A stretch of DNA of 25,573 nucleotides from CAYSQW01 sp964433135 (GTDB lineage: Bacteria; Acidobacteriota; Aminicenantia; Aminicenantales; Aminicenantaceae): contig CAYSQW010000050.1 in assembly GCA_964433135.1 (NCBI GenBank), positions 1 through 25,573 of the forward strand. Direction: 5' to 3'. The position numbers and the translations under genes are program-made. The notes below the pieces were generated by a model. The model made no database searches and was not told the origin of the DNA. It was given only the letters and a program-made list of their open reading frames with translations. Positions 23,052-25,573 of this stretch are shown here, in pieces. Within the stretch, counting starts at the first letter, position 1, and each line of letters begins with the position of its first letter.

Positions 23052-25418
23052 TTACTCCAACCGCAAAGACACCACAGGATCAGCCGTGGCCGCCCGGATC
23101 GACTGGTAACTGACAGTCAGCCATGCCAGAAGGACCGACAAGACCCCTGTGCCGATTAAAACACCCACACTGATTTTTGTATGGAAGGCGAAGTCATCCA
23201 GCCATTTCGACATCAGGATGTAAGCGACGGGGAGGGCCGCGACATAGGCGCCCACAACGAGCAGGATGAATTCTCTTGAAAGCAGCATGATAATGTTCAA
23301 AACCGATGAACCCAGCACTTTTCGGATGGCGATCTCTTTGTTTCGCTGTTCTGCCGTAAAAGAGGCCAGGCCTAAAAGACCGAGGCAGGCGATCAGAACG
23401 GCCAGAACAGCAAAGACATTGGCAAGCGTGCCGATGACGGTCTCGCTTCGATAGGTCTGTTCGAAGTCTTCGTCAAGAAAGCCGTAGTTGAAAGGATATT
23501 CGGGATTGAACTGATTGTGCGCGTGTTCCAGGGAGGCCAGGGCATTCCGGGTTTTTCCGGCCGCTGTCCGGACATAGATAATTCCTGTGTCTTCAGGCGC
23601 CAGGCGCATAATCACAGGTCTGATGCCTTCGTAAAGCGACCTCATATGGAAATCTTTGACCACGCCGATAATGTGCCCTTCCTCCCCCCAGAGGGTTAGG
23701 CGCCGACCCAGCGGATTGTCCATGTCCATGGCGGCGGCCGCTTTTTCATTGATGATGTAATTGGATGAGTCGGTGCTGAATTCCTTGCTGAAGACCCGTC
23801 CTGCTTTCATCTGGATTTTCATGGTCTCCACAAAGTCATATCCGGTACTGACAATGTTGTAGAGGGTGTTGTCCCCTTCGATTTTTCCGTCCCACTCAAC
23901 ACTGATTGTGTCGTGTCCCAAAGCCAGGGGATTCTGGCTGGATAGAGCCACATTCATGATCCCCGGTTTGTTGAGCAATTCCTGTTTGAAAGCATCGAAC
24001 TGGTCTCGGATATTGCCCTCCAAAGCCAGATGAATCACATTTTCCCTGTCAACGCCCAGGGCCTTATTCCGGATGTAATGCAATTGCCGGTAAACCGTGA
24101 GGGTTCCGATAATCAGAATAATGGACATGACAAACTGAAAGACCACCAAACCCTTGCGCAGGCCGCTGCCCCTTGTTTTTTTTCCAGCGCCTCGTCTCAG
24201 CACACTGACGATGCTGAAGGATGATAAATACAGAGCCGGATAGAATCCGGCCAGAAGTCCCGTAAACAACGCCAGACCTCCGAATTGAAGCCATAAACCC
24301 GGATCCGCCGGCGAAAGGTGGATGAGCTTGCCCGTGAGCTGATTGAAACTTTGAAGGAGCAGAAATATGAGGATCATGGAAAAAACGAAGGCGATCATGG
24401 CTGTCATCAGAGATTCACCGATGAATTGGAGGGAAAGGGAGGATTTTGTGGCGCCCACGGTTTTCCTCACTCCGATTTCCCGGGACCTTTGGGCGCTGCG
24501 CGCCGTGGCCAGGTTCATGAAATTGATGCTGGCAATAAGGATGATGAAGACGGCGACTAAGAGAAAAATTCGCACATAGTCGATGCGGCCGCCTACCAAT
24601 ACGCCGTTTTCGAAATTGGACCACAGGTACATGTCGGTGTAAGGCTGAAGAAAGACATCCGATTCCCAGGCGTCCACATGCTGGTCGATCAGGTCTTTGA
24701 TCTTGGCGTTGACGACCGCCGGATCGACCCCCTCTTCCAGACGGGCAAAGAGGCCAAGGCCGTTGTTGTCCCAGCGTTCAACCCAATCGTTTCTTCGAAT
24801 AAACTCCTGTACGGGGATGACGAATTCGAACTGGAGACTGGAATTGGCCGGGACATCCTCGAATACGGCGGTGAGTTTGGCATTGAGACGATGATCCACA
24901 TTGATCATGGAACCGAGAATGTCCTTTTTTTCGCGCCAGTCAAGGCCGAAAAACCGTTGTGCCAGGGATTCGGAGATGGCGATGGATTCCGGATCCAGAA
25001 GTGCGGATGCGGGATCTCCGACAATCAAGGGGAATTGGAATACCGTGAAGAAATCGGAACCGAAATAATGTCCCTCCGAGCGGGAAGCCTCATAGTCATA
25101 GGTGAGCACATTTTCACCCCTCGCGCTCATCAGGACGGTATGGGTGATTTCAGGATAATCATCGACAAGCACCTGAGCAAGGGGTTTGGGCATGGAAGTG
25201 CCTGTGCCTTTTTTCCCCCCAAAGACGGTGTGGCGTTTGACGCTGAAGATTCGATCGCTTTCGGGAAGGAATTTGTCGTAACTCATTTCATCCTGAACCC
25301 AGAGCAGGATGAAAAAGCTGCAGGCCAGACCGATGGCCAGGCCGGCCACATTGATGAACGAGTATCCTTTATGGCGGCGGATATTTCTGAGGGCAGTTTT
25401 GATGTAGTTGCGTATCAT
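23052..25418 (-). CDS. ABC transporter permease of the MacB/FtsX type
   Basis: 788 residues, ATG at 25418 with a weak ribosome site (GAG six bases away). The N-terminus MIRNYIKTALRNIRRHKGYS leads into a first membrane helix (about 21-43), then a MacB_PCD-like extracytoplasmic domain (about 45-280). The first FtsX domain follows, with AQRSREIGVRKTVGATKSSL. A fifth helix near 424-445 (VVFQFVMSIILIIG) opens a second periplasmic domain (about 450-670). The second FtsX domain has EQRNKEIAIRKVLGSS. This duplicated form is the usual full-length lone permease (about 780-800 residues). Such permeases work with a separate ATPase in peptide, lipoprotein or antibiotic export or envelope signalling. No ATPase is in the window; it may lie beyond the right edge. 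The 155 bases upstream (25419-25573) show no gene and no clear promoter. Confidence 0.92.
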   Translation of the reverse strand: MIRNYIKTALRNIRRHKGYSFINVAGLAIGLACSFFILLWVQDEMSYDKFLPESDRIFSVKRHTVFGGKKGTGTSMPKPLAQVLVDDYPEITHTVLMSARGENVLTYDYEASRSEGHYFGSDFFTVFQFPLIVGDPASALLDPESIAISESLAQRFFGLDWREKKDILGSMINVDHRLNAKLTAVFEDVPANSSLQFEFVIPVQEFIRRNDWVERWDNNGLGLFARLEEGVDPAVVNAKIKDLIDQHVDAWESDVFLQPYTDMYLWSNFENGVLVGGRIDYVRIFLLVAVFIILIASINFMNLATARSAQRSREIGVRKTVGATKSSLSLQFIGESLMTAMIAFVFSMILIFLLLQSFNQLTGKLIHLSPADPGLWLQFGGLALFTGLLAGFYPALYLSSFSIVSVLRRGAGKKTRGSGLRKGLVVFQFVMSIILIIGTLTVYRQLHYIRNKALGVDRENVIHLALEGNIRDQFDAFKQELLNKPGIMNVALSSQNPLALGHDTISVEWDGKIEGDNTLYNIVSTGYDFVETMKIQMKAGRVFSKEFSTDSSNYIINEKAAAAMDMDNPLGRRLTLWGEEGHIIGVVKDFHMRSLYEGIRPVIMRLAPEDTGIIYVRTAAGKTRNALASLEHAHNQFNPEYPFNYGFLDEDFEQTYRSETVIGTLANVFAVLAVLIACLGLLGLASFTAEQRNKEIAIRKVLGSSVLNIIMLLSREFILLVVGAYVAALPVAYILMSKWLDDFAFHTKISVGVLIGTGVLSVLLAWLTVSYQSIRAATADPVVSLRLE

Positions 25419-25573
25419 GGCATTCTCAAGGCTCCAGGGGTCATTGTTTCAGATATTTATAAGATGGAGCTGGCGAGGTTTAGGTTGCCATGTTTCTATT
25501 CATCATCCATAAGTCGAAGGCGAATGTCCTGTGCCTTCTTCGTCTTCTATGAATTCTATTGTTACATTAAAAC

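Overview
The window is chromosomal DNA from a Gram-negative-type bacterium. Secreted and outer-membrane-type proteins dominate: signal peptides ending in A-x-A-like sites, a DUF5916-type β-barrel protein, a surface C25 protease, and FtsX/MacB-like permeases. This mixture (DUF5916, MacB-like permeases with the 'RNIRRHKGYSFIN' N-terminus, secreted caspase plus ECF sigma factor, degenerate TolB/PD40 pieces) most resembles Acidobacteriota/Candidatus Aminicenantes genomes. That placement is inference; no rRNA or marker gene is present. I see no tRNA, rRNA, CRISPR array, integrase or transposase.

Layout. (1) 1-2250: the 5' end of a secreted protein leaves the left edge on the minus strand. It diverges from a plus-strand ankyrin-repeat protein whose C-terminal half looks like a metallo-β-lactamase fold that has lost its metal ligands. 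(2) 2313-15271, all minus strand: an envelope/biosynthetic region. Read in transcription order it is a flippase, a ThiH/HydG-like radical SAM enzyme, a B12-binding-type radical SAM enzyme, a PaaK/CapK-like adenylate-forming enzyme, a SPASM-like radical SAM enzyme and a methyltransferase, packed with gaps of -4 to 45 bases. After a 186-base gap come a 1240-residue C25 (gingipain-family) protease with a recently duplicated C-terminal module, and a polysaccharide pyruvyl transferase-like protein. No glycosyltransferase is present. (3) 15410-18526: decayed or changing DNA. It holds copy 1 of a dispersed intergenic repeat, a fragment of a PD40/TolB-like gene, a DUF5916 outer-membrane gene broken by one missing base in a C8 tract, and an unidentified 64-codon open fragment without a start. 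(4) 18527-21384, minus strand: a translationally overlapping three-gene operon of ECF sigma factor, membrane anti-sigma factor with a DUF4384-like outer domain, and secreted caspase fused to a probable β-barrel. (5) 21385-22908: copy 2 of the intergenic repeat, carrying a near-consensus promoter and a structured leader, drives a tocopherol-cyclase-like protein on the plus strand. (6) 23052-25418: a MacB/FtsX-like ABC permease on the minus strand. The last 155 bases hold no gene I can support.

The two most interesting units are the triple-radical-SAM/flippase operon, whose product I cannot name, and the sigma/anti-sigma/caspase operon, which looks like an envelope-sensing circuit with a protease as a co-produced output.
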